The notes: generated by a model not told the origin, from the sequence alone. A stretch of 64,000 nucleotides of DNA from Ophiura sarsii (GCA_035610835.1 CM069442.1:32404452-32468451), one strand, 5' to 3'. Shown: positions 11,296 to 23,279, numbered from the stretch's first letter. Numbers and translations: made by a program.

Positions 11296-12362
11296 ATGGC
11301 GTATCCAGGACTGTTTTGATGGGGGCCAAAAACACCTGAAGCCCTCTTATTGATCTTAAATATTGAAACCTAATACGCGCGAAGCGCGCAAAAATTGTGA
11401 TTTTAACACTAAAAAGGTACAGTATGACGTTTTTAACGTCCCCACATAATATTTAGAGTATCTGGTGTGGTTTGAGGGCCATTATAATATTAAAACCTCT
11501 AGAAAACATGCAGAGCGCGCATGAGTTTTTGAACTAAAGTGGTCATGAAAAACTGTCCTGAAGCCATCTTGTTAAGTAACTAATACGCTAAAATTGCATT
11601 TGCAACTCTAATGTTCAAGTATGATAATAACGTCCCCCACATAATATTTAAAATTTTTGATGTGGTTTGAGGGTCATTATAATGTTAAAACCTGTATTCG
11701 CGCGGAGCGCACAAAAAAAATTGAGTTTTTGAACTAAAATTGGTCATGGAAAATATTGAAATTAATACGCGCGAATCGCGCAAAAATTGGCATGTATAAC
11801 ACTTAAATGGTCCAGTATGAAGTTTTTAACGTCCCTCACATAATATTTAGAATATTTGGTATGGTTTGAGGTCCATTATAATGTTAAAACCTGTAGAAAA
11901 TATGCGCGCAGAGCGCGCAAAATTGTTGAGTTTTAACTAAAATGATCATGGAAAACTGTCCTGAAGCCACCGTGTTAAGCTTAAATAATGAACTAATGGT
12001 CCAGTATGATAATAACGTCCCCCACATAATATTTAGAAATTTTGGTGTGGTTTTTGCATTAAAACTTTGGTCCAGTATGATGTTTTTAACGACCCCACAT
12101 ATTTAGAATATCTGGTGGGTCTGAGGGCCACTATAATGTTAAAACCTGCAGAAAATATTCGCACGGAGCGCGCAACATTTTTGACTTTCTGAACTAAAAC
12201 ACTTAAATTGGTCCAGTATGACGTTTTTAACGTCCCCAACATAATATTTAGAATATTTGGCATGGTTTGAGGGCCATTTTAATGTTAAAACCTGTTCAGT
12301 TTTTGAACTAAAATGGTCATGGGAAACTGTCCTGCAATGCCATCTTGTTAAGCTTGAATAAT
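11296..12362 (+). repeat. Degenerate tandem array with GCGCGAAGCGCGC cores
   Basis: About six imperfect units, roughly 150-250 bp each, repeat the same phrases: GGTCCAGTATGA, TTTTTAACGTCCCCACATAA, GGTTTGAGGGCCATTATAAT, GTTAAAACCTG, and a palindromic core of the type CGCGCGAAGCGCGC. The left edge (CAATGGCGTATCCAGGAC) resembles a transposon terminus; no matching right terminus is seen. Some sub-blocks are deleted. Confidence 0.7.
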
Positions 12363-12958
12363 GAAAATTCCAGAATTCTACAACTATCCCTACTCTATTT
12401 GCTGAATGTAACAACAACAACAAATCTTGTTAGAAAAACATTTGCATCTCATTATTTATTTCCTTACCAGTACGAACAATTCCTTTTGCTACCAAATAAA
12501 CTTTGTTTTGTTCAAATCGGTGGTATAATGACGGAGATGTGTTCAATTTTGTTTAGTAGTCTGAAAACCACTTGGGCCGATCTTTGACTAAAAATGACTG
12601 TGATAATGAACATTGTAGAATAGAAGAGTGTAAAAGTTGATTGTATGCAAATTACTTGCGCTGAATAGTATAAATATTCATGAATGGATGATTGAGACTA
12701 AATAAGGTAACATTTATGTCTTGTTGACATGTTACGTAAACGTACATACAAAATTATGCAATTGCAATTTAACCCAATATTGAAAATCATGCAATGTCAA
12801 AATTGTTTACACTCTGTGATAAGTGATGTATTGACTACCAAAGAACTTTAGTTGGACGATTTAATTCCGTTTGCTTAAAAATTATGAACTATATCTACTA
12901 AGTCGTCTAGAAATCGGTTTGGGCCACTTTCAGTATAACCTTGGAATATGTAGAATTC
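12363..12958. other. Unassigned AT-rich sequence
   Basis: I see no gene, repeat or recognisable element in this stretch. Confidence 0.5.
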
Positions 12959-13362
12959 CCCGGGGGGGGGGGGGGGGCGCTCAACCTTTTTTTTAGGTAG
13001 GGGTGTGCCGCCCAGGGTCTCAAAAAGGGGGGCTACAGAACTGAAATGAGTGGATTTTATGACGAAATATAGGGAACTGATTTTTTTCAAAAAGTAGGTC
13101 TTGAGAACTGGCCTATAGTTCAATTTTGATTAACAAAAACGCACATTTTCGATGTTTTTGGGGTTTTAGAACGCCAAATTTGCGAATAATTAGGGCTTTG
13201 GAACGCCAAATTTCGCGATTTTTGAATTTTCTATAAAATTGGGGGTCTTAAGAACTGATGCAGGCTCAAAAGGGGTCATAAGAGCTAGCAGCAGAGGGTG
13301 AAAAAGGGGGTCTTCAGCGCGGCACATACCTATACCCTTTTCCAATGTCAGTGCCCCCCCGG
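12959..13362. mobile_element. 404-bp hAT-type MITE with CCCGG ends
   Basis: The element runs from CCCGGGGGG to CCCCCCCGG and is flanked by an exact 8-bp duplication TAGAATTC (12951-12958 and 13363-13370). An 8-bp target duplication is the hAT signature. Internally it has G-runs and repeated phrases such as AACGCCAAATTT; no coding. Related elements sit at 28202, 43164 and 51388. Confidence 0.75.
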
Positions 13363-13502
13363 TAGAATTCTACTTGTTTCAAGGCATAACATACAATCTT
13401 GTCTGTAGAAATTAAAATAGTTAGTGAACAACATAATTGTTTGTTAGATAGTTTTATTTCATAAATTATTAAATATATATAAATAAATAAACAATATCTT
13501 GA

Positions 13503-13917
13503 TCACTTTCGTTCGCATCCATAAATAAAATAGCTCATGATTCCTCCTGACATGGTATGCCATCCTGAAACCACCGGCATAGACGAGATATGGAGCCAGT
13601 GGTTCAACGGGTATCTTCCATGTGCTAACAACTCGGGTACCACCATATTGTTGACAATATCAAGGTGGCGTTGAACATTTGGTTGGTGAGGAATCAAAGT
13701 CCAATCCCCAAAGATTCCTGCCCATTGCCCAAACAAGCAATTTCTGTCTGTTATGTGGGCGGTCATAAGCGAACTCTAGAGGAGGGTCAGGGTGATTCCT
13801 GTGCGCATATCTAAATGTCTGATGAGACTCGTACTGTCCATAGGAAAGATTGCTTCGTTTCCAATGAAAACATCACACATAAATCTTAACTGACGACCAC
13901 TTAATAGCCACCTGTGT
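13503..13917 (-). pseudogene. Tc1/mariner-type DDE transposase remnant
   Basis: Read on the minus strand in two frames, it gives FRYAHRNHPDPPLEFAYDRP and NRQKLLVWA, then after a shift GIFGDWTLIPHQ, VQRHLDIVNNMVVPELLAHG and RYPLNHW. The order RYW-like..NPH, QK-VWAGI-GD, YLD.L...VVP.L is that of the DDE domain of Tc1/mariner-like transposases, just before the second catalytic Asp. A stop and at least one frameshift are present, and neither a start nor TIRs are recognised. It is a decayed internal fragment found only in unit 1. Confidence 0.65.
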
Positions 13918-14589
13918 ATATTGGAGCCTCTATGAACCATTGTCTAATAAGAGCGCTCTATTCCTATGTTCCGGGTTCGATTCCATTCATCATGTTCATC
14001 CCAAAGATTTATCCAAAGTGGACCAAATGATTTCATGACTAGACAATTGATAATATCTCTGCTTCCCAACCGACCACCGATTTCATTAAACAACACTTAT
14101 TAAAAGAAGCTGATCAAATTAAAATTCGAGACACCAATTACTTTGGAATTATTATAAACAATTGTTTCTAAATTGTATAATTATTTTGGTTACAGTCTGT
14201 ATATTGGTCAAATATGATGTGAACGAACGACCAGATCTTTTTCGGCCATTTGGTATGTAGATGGCATTCTTTCTAGCAGGCTCTTCATCGGGAAGACGGT
14301 TAATAATGTCCGAGGAATCTGGCGACTATTTACACGGTGGATTTAAGAGGCTCGATCTTGGTGGTGTTTGGGACATGATCCGTGATGCATTTGTTTTATA
14401 TATGTTAACAACAGTAACAAAATGAATAGCAAAGTAGAATGAATGAATCACACCGTGAACATACGAGATGGTACCTGTTCAAGGTTAGCAAATGTTCCTT
14501 TTCAAAGGATTTGGTATTTAAATTAATCAAATAAAAAATGATTATTTTTAAGGAAACAAAAGAGAATAACAACAAAATATTTGTGCATT
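13918..14589. other. Unit 1 non-coding; right part aligns with units 2 and 3
   Basis: Around 13965-13985, GTTCCGGGTTCGATTCC resembles a tRNA B box, so an old tRNA-derived SINE may begin here. From about 14390 to 14580 the sequence matches 28540-28720 and 44100-44280, just after the exonuclease relics of units 2 and 3. Roughly 6 kb of unit 1 (8305-14400) is thus missing from the other units. Confidence 0.5.
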
Positions 14590-15306
14590 TTAAGGGGGCT
14601 GTGCACCTTCAGGTACAGCCTCCCTAAAACTGCCGTAACTTCTTTATTATTTATTAAATCTATATAAAAGTATACATTTTTTTGCAGAAAAGGGTTCAAT
14701 GAATCCAAACATGATCATGAAATTGACCATTTTGGGAGAAAATGATAAAAAACACGTTTTTTGACCCATTTTAGGTTCTGCAAAGATAACTCAAAATATA
14801 TTTTGTTAAATTTTATCTAACTAGTTTTATTCTATTCCTCATGCAATTCCCTAGGAATCGGTTTTTTTGTGGTTTTTTTACTTTATTATTTTTTGAATTA
14901 TCGACCAAAAAGTGCCAAAAAATATGATTTTTTACCAAAAAACGTGATTTTCACGATTTTGGAGGTTCAATCATGTTTTTTAGCACTTTTTGGTCTATAA
15001 TTCAAAAAATAATAAAGTTAAAAAAAAATTAAAAAAACGATTCCTAGGGAATTGCATGAGGAATATAATAAAACTAGTATGACACAATTTGGCAAAATAT
15101 ATTTTGAGTTATCTTTGCAGAACCTAAAATGGGTCAAAAAACATGTTTTTTTATAATTTTCTCCAAAATTGTCAATTTCATGATCATAGTTGGATTCATT
15201 GAACCCTTTCCTGCAAAAAAAATTATACTTTTATTAAGATTAAATGAATAATGAAGAAGTTACGGCAGTTTTACGGAGGCTATGCGAAGGTGCACATCCC
15301 CCTTAA
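14590..15306. mobile_element. 717-bp foldback element flanked by TTAA
   Basis: Almost the whole element is one inverted repeat: arms about 14594-14945 and 14950-15302 pair over roughly 350 bp with scattered mismatches. Ends are TTAAGGGGG and CCCCCTTAA, so TTAA may be the duplicated target. The interior carries T/A runs and the phrase GCACTTTTTGG in both orientations. No protein is encoded. Confidence 0.8.
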
Positions 15307-16600
15307 ATGATCAAAAACCGATGAAACTGGCGCAACTCATTATAAATTGCGTTAGGTACCCATATTATTATGCTTTGCACTAGGAAATATTATGTCACAG
15401 AAACAATGTAATTGTTTGTTATTTTGGTTACAATCTGTATACGAATGAGCACGTAGTATAATCTCCGTATACAGGTATATGATCATCATGATCATGGCGG
15501 GGATCATGGATACGGCCTTAATGTTAGTTATATTTCTTGATGGTATTTCCAAGGTAATTTACAAATTGAATCCAAAAATATCCCCACTGCGCACTGACCC
15601 AACACGGTAAACATAATACATGTAGGTACATGTAGTTATTATCACGATCATTACATCTCATCGTTTAAATTGTAAATAATGATAACGATAAAGTTCTATT
15701 TGTTTATATAGGTGGAAATTGAACAATAACTTCGAACAAATATTGCATGAGCTGTAGGGTTTATAATACACCACGAAAAAAATTGAGATACTTGTAAAAT
15801 AATTTTGCAATTCCTCAATGTGACTACTGACTATTGCATCGTTGAAATACAATACCCTCGAATTTGTAATCCTTACTATTACAAAAGTTTGGTACCAACA
15901 TATATCGCAATTTTAGAAGAAATAAATATCTGTTCTGCGGAGACAATAGTTAACTTATAGCTGGAAAAGTGTATGAACAGAAACAAGGGGCAATACAATC
16001 TCAGTATGACTTTTGATATCCTTCAAAAAACATTATATAAAGTATGGTAAAAGTCAGTGGTCACATACAGTAAACTTTCTATAATTGATACTTTGCACAG
16101 TCTGTCGTTCTGATTAAATATAATCTACAATTTTGATACGATCAAGCAAAATGAGTCTAAAGTCGAAAATATCTGAATTCTTGCAATGCTACATTTTGCA
16201 GAAAACCTTATTTTAAATGGACATCATTTTGTGGTCGCAAAATACGCATCAGATCAGTATGAATATCCCAAAATATGTTAGAAATAAGCTAATGACGTAA
16301 ATAGCTTTTTGTGAAACTGTGCGAAGCCATGCTTATAATATATAAAGACAAACTTCACAAATTATGACACAGCTAAAGACAAACTATGAAACAGCAAAGG
16401 TGTATATGAACTGATGAACCTTTTCAAACCATGTTCACCACTTAAATAGATAGTTACAGACATACTCTTTGTAAGATGAACAAGTTATACACAACTGCAT
16501 AATGTATAGGCCTCAGTATTCCATTAACTTCTTTTTCTTGTGGGACTGGTTATAACATGTTCTTTATACCAACAATCCAAAGTTCGCCATTGTTTTTAAC
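15307..16600 (+). other. Conserved 5' flank of TTC22-like copy 1
   Basis: This aligns in order with 28790-31820 and 44340-48530 once insertions in those units are removed. No coding potential is seen. Conservation among units reflects the tandem duplication and may include distal regulatory sequence. Confidence 0.6.
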
Positions 16601-16778
16601 CAACGTAAATAAATTAGACCAGTATAAATAGATTCAATCTTTGCGAAAAACTTGCAAACCGATGTTACAACCGATCAACATGATCAATGGAATGTAATAC
16701 TTTTAGCAATTTTCTTTGTCTTTTACCTATTTGGAGGTGGTTCAGTTTGACCGTACTACTTTTAAGACGAACTCTAAG
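16540..16778 (+). promoter_or_regulatory. Core promoter and 5' leader of TTC22-like copy 1
   Basis: TATAAATAG lies at 16623-16631, 148 bp before the ATG. A conserved block CCAAAGTTCGCCATTG sits about 40 bp upstream of it. The same arrangement occurs before copies 2 and 3, while neighbouring bases differ. A possible 3' splice site (TTCAG at 16741-16745) precedes the ATG, so the leader may be spliced. Confidence 0.6.
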
Positions 16779-18527
16779 ATGCCTAATTTTGAGCCAGGAC
16801 ACTTTGCACTACCTCTGGTTATAAACATAGATGTAGGAGATTTGCCTCCAGTTGGAGTCAAGTATAAACAATCGATACTTGAAAAGTATCTCAAATTGAA
16901 AACAAACGATCCACAGAATCCAGGGCGTGTTGAGCGTCCGGAGCGACACGCAATTAGACATCTTCTAGGACTTCTCGCAGCGAGATTAGAAAACTTTGAC
17001 GAAGCTACGGAGTATTTCAAACAAGTGCTTTCTGAGGATCCATCTAATTTGAATGCGATAGCCAATTGCATATCATTGTGTGATACTTTGAACAAAGTCA
17101 AGGCCGAATCAAGTGAATACGCAGATAACTTGTATGAGCTCATGCATGAGGCGATTCCTAAAGGTAATGATGGAAATGATCAACAAGAACAAATTCAAGA
17201 CATCGATTTGCAGAAGAGAAAAGCCAGATGTTTGGCGGAGCAAGCGTACGCGTTTGCCTTTGACATTTTTGATGACATCGAAGGCTATGAGCAATACATG
17301 CGAGCCCATGAATTATATACTCAGGCTATTGAATTAGCTGGGGAGTATGTGGATGACACTGAGATACAAGATTGGGAATTCGGAAATGCAATCGCTTGTC
17401 GAAAGGTTTGCCTTGGCCTTTTGAAAGCATCCAAACCGCATGTTAAATACTATGAGATTAGTCTGAAGTATTTCCATAAGATAACTGCAACCGGAAACGA
17501 CGATATGAAATCAGAAAGCTGGCGACATATGGCAGAAATGTTTTTCGATGTGAGCAGAAATACGGACGAACGACCTCGTTATGTCATTGATAATCCAGAA
17601 CTTGAGCCTTACTTTGAATGCCCTGTACAGTGCATAAAGAAAGCGCTTGAAATTACACCTGATCATCCCCAGCATTTAGCTCGGCTTGCCAAAATGATAA
17701 GTAACAAAAGAACTCGCGAAGCATATTGGGAGGCGTTACAGCTATTAAAGCGGTCCACTGAACTTGACCGATCGCGATGTAATCGATATGCGTTTGCTAT
17801 ACGTGGCGTCATCTATCTACAAATATATCGTGAACAAAGGTACGACAAAGAGGGACCTGTTCCTGATCGAGACCTTCTCTCTTCTGCTGAAAAGAACCTT
17901 GAAAAAGCTCTTGAACTTAATGTCAGCCCTGTTGAATATTCACATCTGGCGTCTGTGTGGCATGAAAGAGCAAGAGATCCAGGTCCAGATGGTAGTTTCT
18001 CCATGGATCCCAATTGCCAAATGTGTTTCGAAAAAGCGCTTGAATATCACGAGGAAGCAATCAATTGCAAGAAGGGAAATATGCGAGAAAACACTCACAG
18101 GTTCAAGGGTATTTGCTTGTTAGATTTCAAGAAGTATGATGATGCAATTGAAAGTCTCAAGAAAGCTTTAGAACTTGGATCGCAAAGAAAATCAAGCTCT
18201 CCATTTTATCATTTATTGAAAGCCTATTTTACCAAATATTCTGAACTAGGATCGAATGAATCGAGTGCAATACCTCCATGGTCAGAGATTGCAGACTGGG
18301 CAATGAAGGCAATAAAGATATACAGAGAGTCCATACAGAAACCAATACAGATGCTTTGGGATCGATTTCCAGAAAAGATGGGCATGTTTCTCTCCCACTG
18401 TAAGAACATGGATGATGCCGATGAGAAAGAGCGACTTATTACGGTATTTTCCCAGTACGGTCCTGGCCATGTGGCAAATAGAAACGGGTACCAACAAGTA
18501 GACAACACACCTGAAAATTGGCGGTGA
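16779..18527 (+). CDS. TTC22-like: TTC22-like tetratricopeptide-repeat protein, copy 1
   Basis: Single open frame of 582 codons. The start is the ATG at 16779 (AAG before it); the frame is open 21 codons upstream without an ATG, and a 1-base indel there in copy 3 shows that part is not coding. The N-terminus has PGHFALPLVIN (6-16) and HAIRHLLGLLAARLENFDEA (57-76), matching in order the start of vertebrate TTC22 (about 570 aa) as I recall it. TPR helices are visible at about 61-95, 150-186, 285-330, 366-398, 413-431 and 440-468 (pattern FKKYDDAIESLKKALELG). There is no signal peptide or membrane segment, so it is probably a cytosolic scaffold. Compared with copies 2 and 3 it lacks four residues (LPER) near residue 557. 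After the stop, CAG|GTAATT could be a donor for a 3'-UTR intron. IFIT-type TPR proteins are an alternative family, less good at the N-terminus. Confidence 0.8.
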   Translation: MPNFEPGHFALPLVINIDVGDLPPVGVKYKQSILEKYLKLKTNDPQNPGRVERPERHAIRHLLGLLAARLENFDEATEYFKQVLSEDPSNLNAIANCISLCDTLNKVKAESSEYADNLYELMHEAIPKGNDGNDQQEQIQDIDLQKRKARCLAEQAYAFAFDIFDDIEGYEQYMRAHELYTQAIELAGEYVDDTEIQDWEFGNAIACRKVCLGLLKASKPHVKYYEISLKYFHKITATGNDDMKSESWRHMAEMFFDVSRNTDERPRYVIDNPELEPYFECPVQCIKKALEITPDHPQHLARLAKMISNKRTREAYWEALQLLKRSTELDRSRCNRYAFAIRGVIYLQIYREQRYDKEGPVPDRDLLSSAEKNLEKALELNVSPVEYSHLASVWHERARDPGPDGSFSMDPNCQMCFEKALEYHEEAINCKKGNMRENTHRFKGICLLDFKKYDDAIESLKKALELGSQRKSSSPFYHLLKAYFTKYSELGSNESSAIPPWSEIADWAMKAIKIYRESIQKPIQMLWDRFPEKMGMFLSHCKNMDDADEKERLITVFSQYGPGHVANRNGYQQVDNTPENWR

Positions 18528-19100
18528 TCATTCTCCAGGTAATTATGTTTATGTTTATAAGAACACCTCCCCACCCTCTCACACTCACCCCGTTGTATGA
18601 ATGGTTAGAAACGGGAACACACATACACTTTTTGTGGGGAATGTCGAGTTCGTACTATCAAAATGAGGACAGATACCTCACTTCCCTTACAAAACCAGAT
18701 TGTATGTCACCAATTGTATCGTGAAGAATTATATCACATATAGCCTATCATATATGGTTGGTAACTATGCATTATGTAATTAGTCGTCATTATACCATAA
18801 ACGCCCTCTATAAGGGTAGACAGTTAGTATTACCAGCGATTATACAATTATGGGATAAGAAACTCCCAAGACAAAACCCCGATTCTCTTGACCTTAATAG
18901 TTTGTCGCAACTGGTCAAGGTGGCGCGCTATCATTTCCAAATAGTTGGGGGCTAAGGGATTATTTGGTTCACATTACACCATATTTGGCCCATATATTGC
19001 TCATACCATACTCTTTTGATTTTTGATGGATGCCAAAATTGGAGCCGGCCAATTCCAATATGGCCGCCATACTGGGGGATAAAAATTCAAATTGCTTCAA
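18528..19100 (+). other. 3' flank of TTC22-like copy 1
   Basis: The first 430 bp match 33836-34120 and 50453-50990, including a CCCCGTTxTAT-like segment and CCCTCTATAAGGGTAGACAG. No AATAAA is close to the stop. After about 18840 unit 1 diverges from units 2 and 3. Confidence 0.5.
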
Positions 19101-19487
19101 TTAAGCTGACAAGCACACCAAATCGTTTGTCTGAGCACAAGGATTCTAAAAATGTATATAATGTGTGGTTACTGAGATATTGAGCAAAACGTGAAGAGGT
19201 CGTTGAACATGCTCCGATTTTGACAAACGATATCTCAAATTGTTCGTCAGATCACAAGGGTTCAAGTAATGGTAGTTGTTACCACCTGGAGTCGTTTTTG
19301 TGCCTTATACAGGGTCAAAAGGTCACAATTCCTATATACGCCTATATACGCCCAAAAGCAAAGGTCAACGACCTTTTCACGTTTTTGCCCAATATCTCAG
19401 TAACCACACATCGGAAGTGGGGCAAACTATACATTTTTAGAATCCTTGTGCTCAGACAAACAATTTGGTGTGCTTGTCAGCTTAAAA
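19101..19487. mobile_element. 387-bp inverted-repeat element
   Basis: Arms of roughly 100-120 bp pair: 19101-19205 and 19367-19487, beginning TTAAGCTGACAAGCACACC and ending with its complement. The spacer has direct repeats of CCTATATACGCC. This interrupts sequence that is continuous in unit 2 near 35135 (AAAATTATAAAACTCA). No coding. Confidence 0.65.
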
Positions 19488-20401
19488 TTATAAAACTCAC
19501 CAACTAATTGTTTTCAATTTGTTTTAGGTTATATAAATAGTATTGATACACGTTTAGACAAATTATGAATAGTTTTTAAACGCATACCAAATCGCTTTTG
19601 AGACTCTCCCTCCGTTCCAACTCGAGCTGATTCCGTCTTTGTGTTCCCAAAATAATCCCATGACGTAGGCGAGGGTTTACAAGGCCAGTTAATGCCTTGA
19701 TAAAAAAACCATTTGAATCCTGTTGTTTGTACCACAGGAATCAACGCATGAAGAGGAATCAATCTATACACATCTACATAAGACAAGGATAAGATCACCT
19801 CGTAGTTTTTGTCGCTCCGGACGAGCCATAACACCATGAATCAAAGCCGCATTCCTGTACATATCAAATATCTGAAGGGCAATAATGACATTTAAGTAGA
19901 GATATGTCCTTGGCAAATGAACATTGACCTGATCATTAACAACATTTTAAGAAATATATATGAACTTGAAGACGATACGACGATCAAAAGATATATTTTC
20001 AAATACATCGTGTATCTCAACGTTTTCAATGTATTTGTCTGGAAATTTAAGAGATTAATTTCAGGTAGGCCTACTCTTTCTGATTTTTAAAATATAACGA
20101 ATGGGTTTACTTCATTACAAGATTATCTAGTGGAGCAAAATTGATCATAAATACTGACTCGCGGTGATCAAACTTTAAAACATTATCTTGCTAGTTTTAT
20201 ATGATGGTATAATTATATACCTTTTATTTAAGGAATCCAAAAAAATGACTTCTCAGGTCACACACACCTATAAAATACTTATGTTTGGCATCATCATTTT
20301 TCTTGAAGTAACATTTATATACGAGTACTACAATAGAACCAACGAGGTGATGTTTTTAAATGTGATGGGTATATTGAAAACAAGAAGACTTATGGCCAAT
20401 A
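19488..20401. other. Conserved inter-gene segment of unit 1
   Basis: It aligns with 35140-36030 and 52080-52965. It includes a stretch that would translate on the minus strand, but the frame is not kept between units, so I do not call a gene. Confidence 0.5.
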
Positions 20402-23029
20402 CCGTTAAACTTCATCTATAAGCACCCATTGACTAATAGTTAATAAGCAGAGAATAGATAAAAAGGTATGAGCGCCCTCTATAGATCTAGAGAAATTATC
20501 ACGAATTTGTTTAGTGTATTCGATATTCAATAATATAAAGCCTGTATTACTCTCTAAATAATTTCATGGACAGACGAATTGCTCAATTGGTAAAGCGCCC
20601 GGTAAAGCGTCAACTTCAGTATCACGAGGTTGGTGGATCAATTCTCAACTACACCTTTTGCAATTTCTTTTGAAATCCAAGTGATATAGAAATTAATGCA
20701 AACTTGAATGTAAAATGATTACTCAATTATACTAGCTTTATTGTTATTTTTCAAAAAACAAGCGCATAATTAATTTGATTGTATAAAGTAATGATCTTAA
20801 TAGTCCAACCTTTTTATAAGCTAAAACACATTTATACTACAAATTAACCACAGCAAAATGTATTCATTGGCTTATTTTAAATGTTTCACACAGTAATACA
20901 AACGTTTCCTTCATCATGATTTAAGGGCAAATTATGATGATGCATATTAGGTTGGTAGATCAAGTTAAGCAACAAAATGAAAGTAACTATGCAAACCACT
21001 ATAATCCTGGTCTCACAATGAATGAATAGGTGAATGAATGGATGGCTATTAAATCAATTTATTTCCAATAAGATAGAGGGCCGTCCATTTATACCGACCC
21101 ATCAATTATACATGTAGTTATAAAACAGTATCTGACACAGCAGTCTCGTTTAGATCAATTGGTTAAGCCGGCAGTTAGGGCAATTGTGATCGCAGGTTCC
21201 AGATGACAATTCCTGGTTCGAATCTCACTTCAAGACTTCTTCTTTTGGAAAGTTTATAAATATTTACGGTGTATATCAAATTCTTAACTTTGTTTTTACC
21301 ATGAATAAATAGTGAATCTATCTTTGTCTTTAATGTGGGTTTTCCCTTTTTTTCCCTCTCTTTCTACTATTTTTAATTTTAATTTTAATGTTATCACAAT
21401 CGTTTATAAATAGTACAAACATTTAAATCAACCTCAACGACTTAGTATTTTTGTGAAGACATGCATGGATGGAGTACAATGAGACAATACGTTGATTACA
21501 ATTCACTGCTTTTCAGTTCTGCTACTTATGGTTTTGGCCATTGTTGGTTCTAGATGACAATTCCTGATTGAGTTTATAGAGACACATACATGTACATGTA
21601 CATGTATATGGTTCACAGTTGATCGAGCATGTAGCATGTCTATCGAATTTGGGGCAGAGGACTTCTTTAGTGATATAGACACAGTTTCGTAATTCTAAAA
21701 CTAATCCGTTATAAATCAATAACACGTGGCCACTATACTACCATTTACATGAATGTAATGCATGACCTTCAATACCACGTGAGCTGCTCAAACTATGACA
21801 TGTTCATTAGGCAATCCGTCAAACGTGTGTATTATAGTTCCGAAAAACTTAAACAGACTTAAAAAGATAGTGCCGTAAATAAGTCCTTCGCGTGATTTCT
21901 TTTATTATTTCCACTCAGTTTTGTTTTATTTGTTTTGTGCTTTGTGTTTCTCCAAGAATAGGTATGGCACAAACGTGTAATATCGCGTTTCGAATCAATG
22001 AGGACAACAGGCAAACAGTCAAAACGTTATTGACTGGCCATGGCTTGCGTGTCCAGTTTGATTACATTTTGTTTCATTTAAAAATATATATATATATAAA
22101 AAAAACCAACGAAAAAGATAGATTCCTTGTTCATTCATGATAAAAATAAAACACTGTCAAGAATTTGAAAATTATGACCTTTCCAAAAGAAGAAGTCTTG
22201 AAGTGAGATTCGAACCAGGAATTGTCATCTGGAACCCGCTATCACAATTGCCCTAACTGCCGGCTTAACCAATTGATCTAAACGAGACTGCTGTGTCAGA
22301 TACTGTTTTATAACTACATGTATAATTGATGGGTCGGTATAAATGGACGGCCCTCTATCTTATTGGAAATAAATTGATTTAATAGCCATCCATTCATTCA
22401 CCTATTCATTCATTGTGAGACCAGGATTATAGTGGTTTGCATAGTTACTTTCATTTTGTTGCTTAACTTGATCTACCAACCTAATATGCATCATCATAAT
22501 TTGCCCTTAAATCATGATGAAGGAAACGTTTGTATTACTGTGTGAAACATTTAAAATAAGCCAATGAATACATTTTGCTGTGGTTAATTTGTAGTATAAA
22601 TGTGTTTTAGCTTATAAAAAGGTTGGACTATTAAGATCATTACTTTATACAATCAAATTAATTATGCGCTTGTTTTTTGAAAAATAACAATAAAGCTAGT
22701 ATAATTGAGTAATCATTTTACATTCAAGTTTGCATTAATTTCTATATCACTTGGATTTCAAAAGAAATTGCAAAAGGTGTAGTTGAGAATTGATCCACCA
22801 ACCTCGTGATACTGAAGTTGACGCTTTACCGGGCGCTTTACCAATTGAGCAATTCGTCTGTCCATGAAATTATTTAGAGAGTAATACAGGCTTTATATTA
22901 TTGAATATCGAATACACTAAACAAATTCGTGATAATTTCTCTAGATCTATAGAGGGCGCTCATACCTTTTTATCTATTCTCTGCTTATTAACTATTAGTC
23001 AATGGGTGCTTATAGATGAAGTTTAACGG
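20402..23029. mobile_element. 2.6-kb giant foldback element with TA target duplication
   Basis: Arms of about 850 bp (20402-21252 and 22179-23029) are nearly perfect reverse complements around a 926-bp spacer. The ends are CCGTTAAACTTCATC and its complement, with TA at 20400-20401 and 23030-23031. Units 2 (about 36021-36038) and 3 (about 52957-52974) have the uninterrupted site GGCCAATATTTTGCTCC, so the insertion is exact and duplicated TA, as for Tc1/mariner-type transposition. No transposase is seen in arms or spacer. The high arm identity suggests recent movement. Confidence 0.85.
21148..21240 (+). ncRNA. tRNA-like Pol III module inside the foldback arm
   Basis: TAGATCAATTGG (21151-21162) resembles an A box and GGTTCGAATCT (21215-21225) a B box; the T-arm-like TTCCTGGTTCGAATCTCACTT surrounds it. 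The inverted copy lies at about 22195-22285 in the other arm. A weaker module with TGCTCAATTGG begins at 20580 (copy at about 22845). They look like degenerate tRNA-derived segments, not functional tRNA genes. Confidence 0.4.
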
Positions 23030-23279
23030 TATTTTGCTCCACCATCTGACCATCCAGGTCCTATTGCATAAAACGTAAGGGGAGTTATTCATAAGTTCTC
23101 AACTCTTCTTAGGAAGATTGTTTAAGAATGTTTGAGTTGATCATGATATATAGACCCTCGGTCAAGCTTTAAAACATGACACCTCAGATTAATCTGAACT
23201 TTGATGTAATAGGGCCCCAGATCTTCAGTTTTTTGACCCAGTTTTTGATGCGCTGCATAAAAACCACATAGCCTTAAAT

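Noticed and set aside
16716..16778. Upstream 21-codon extension of TPR copy 1 (also 32012 for copy 2)
   Set aside because: It starts at TTG, not ATG, and copy 3 has a frame-breaking indel in the same stretch.
16779..18527. Assignment of the TPR genes to the IFIT family
   Set aside because: The PGHF and RHLLG motifs and the overall length fit TTC22 better; IFIT similarity is only the general TPR pattern.
17813..18574. Long minus-strand frames inside the TPR genes
   Set aside because: They are antisense shadows recurring at the same place in all three copies.
21148..21240. Functional tRNA gene
   Set aside because: Acceptor stem pairing and anticodon arm are not convincing; only the promoter boxes resemble a tRNA.
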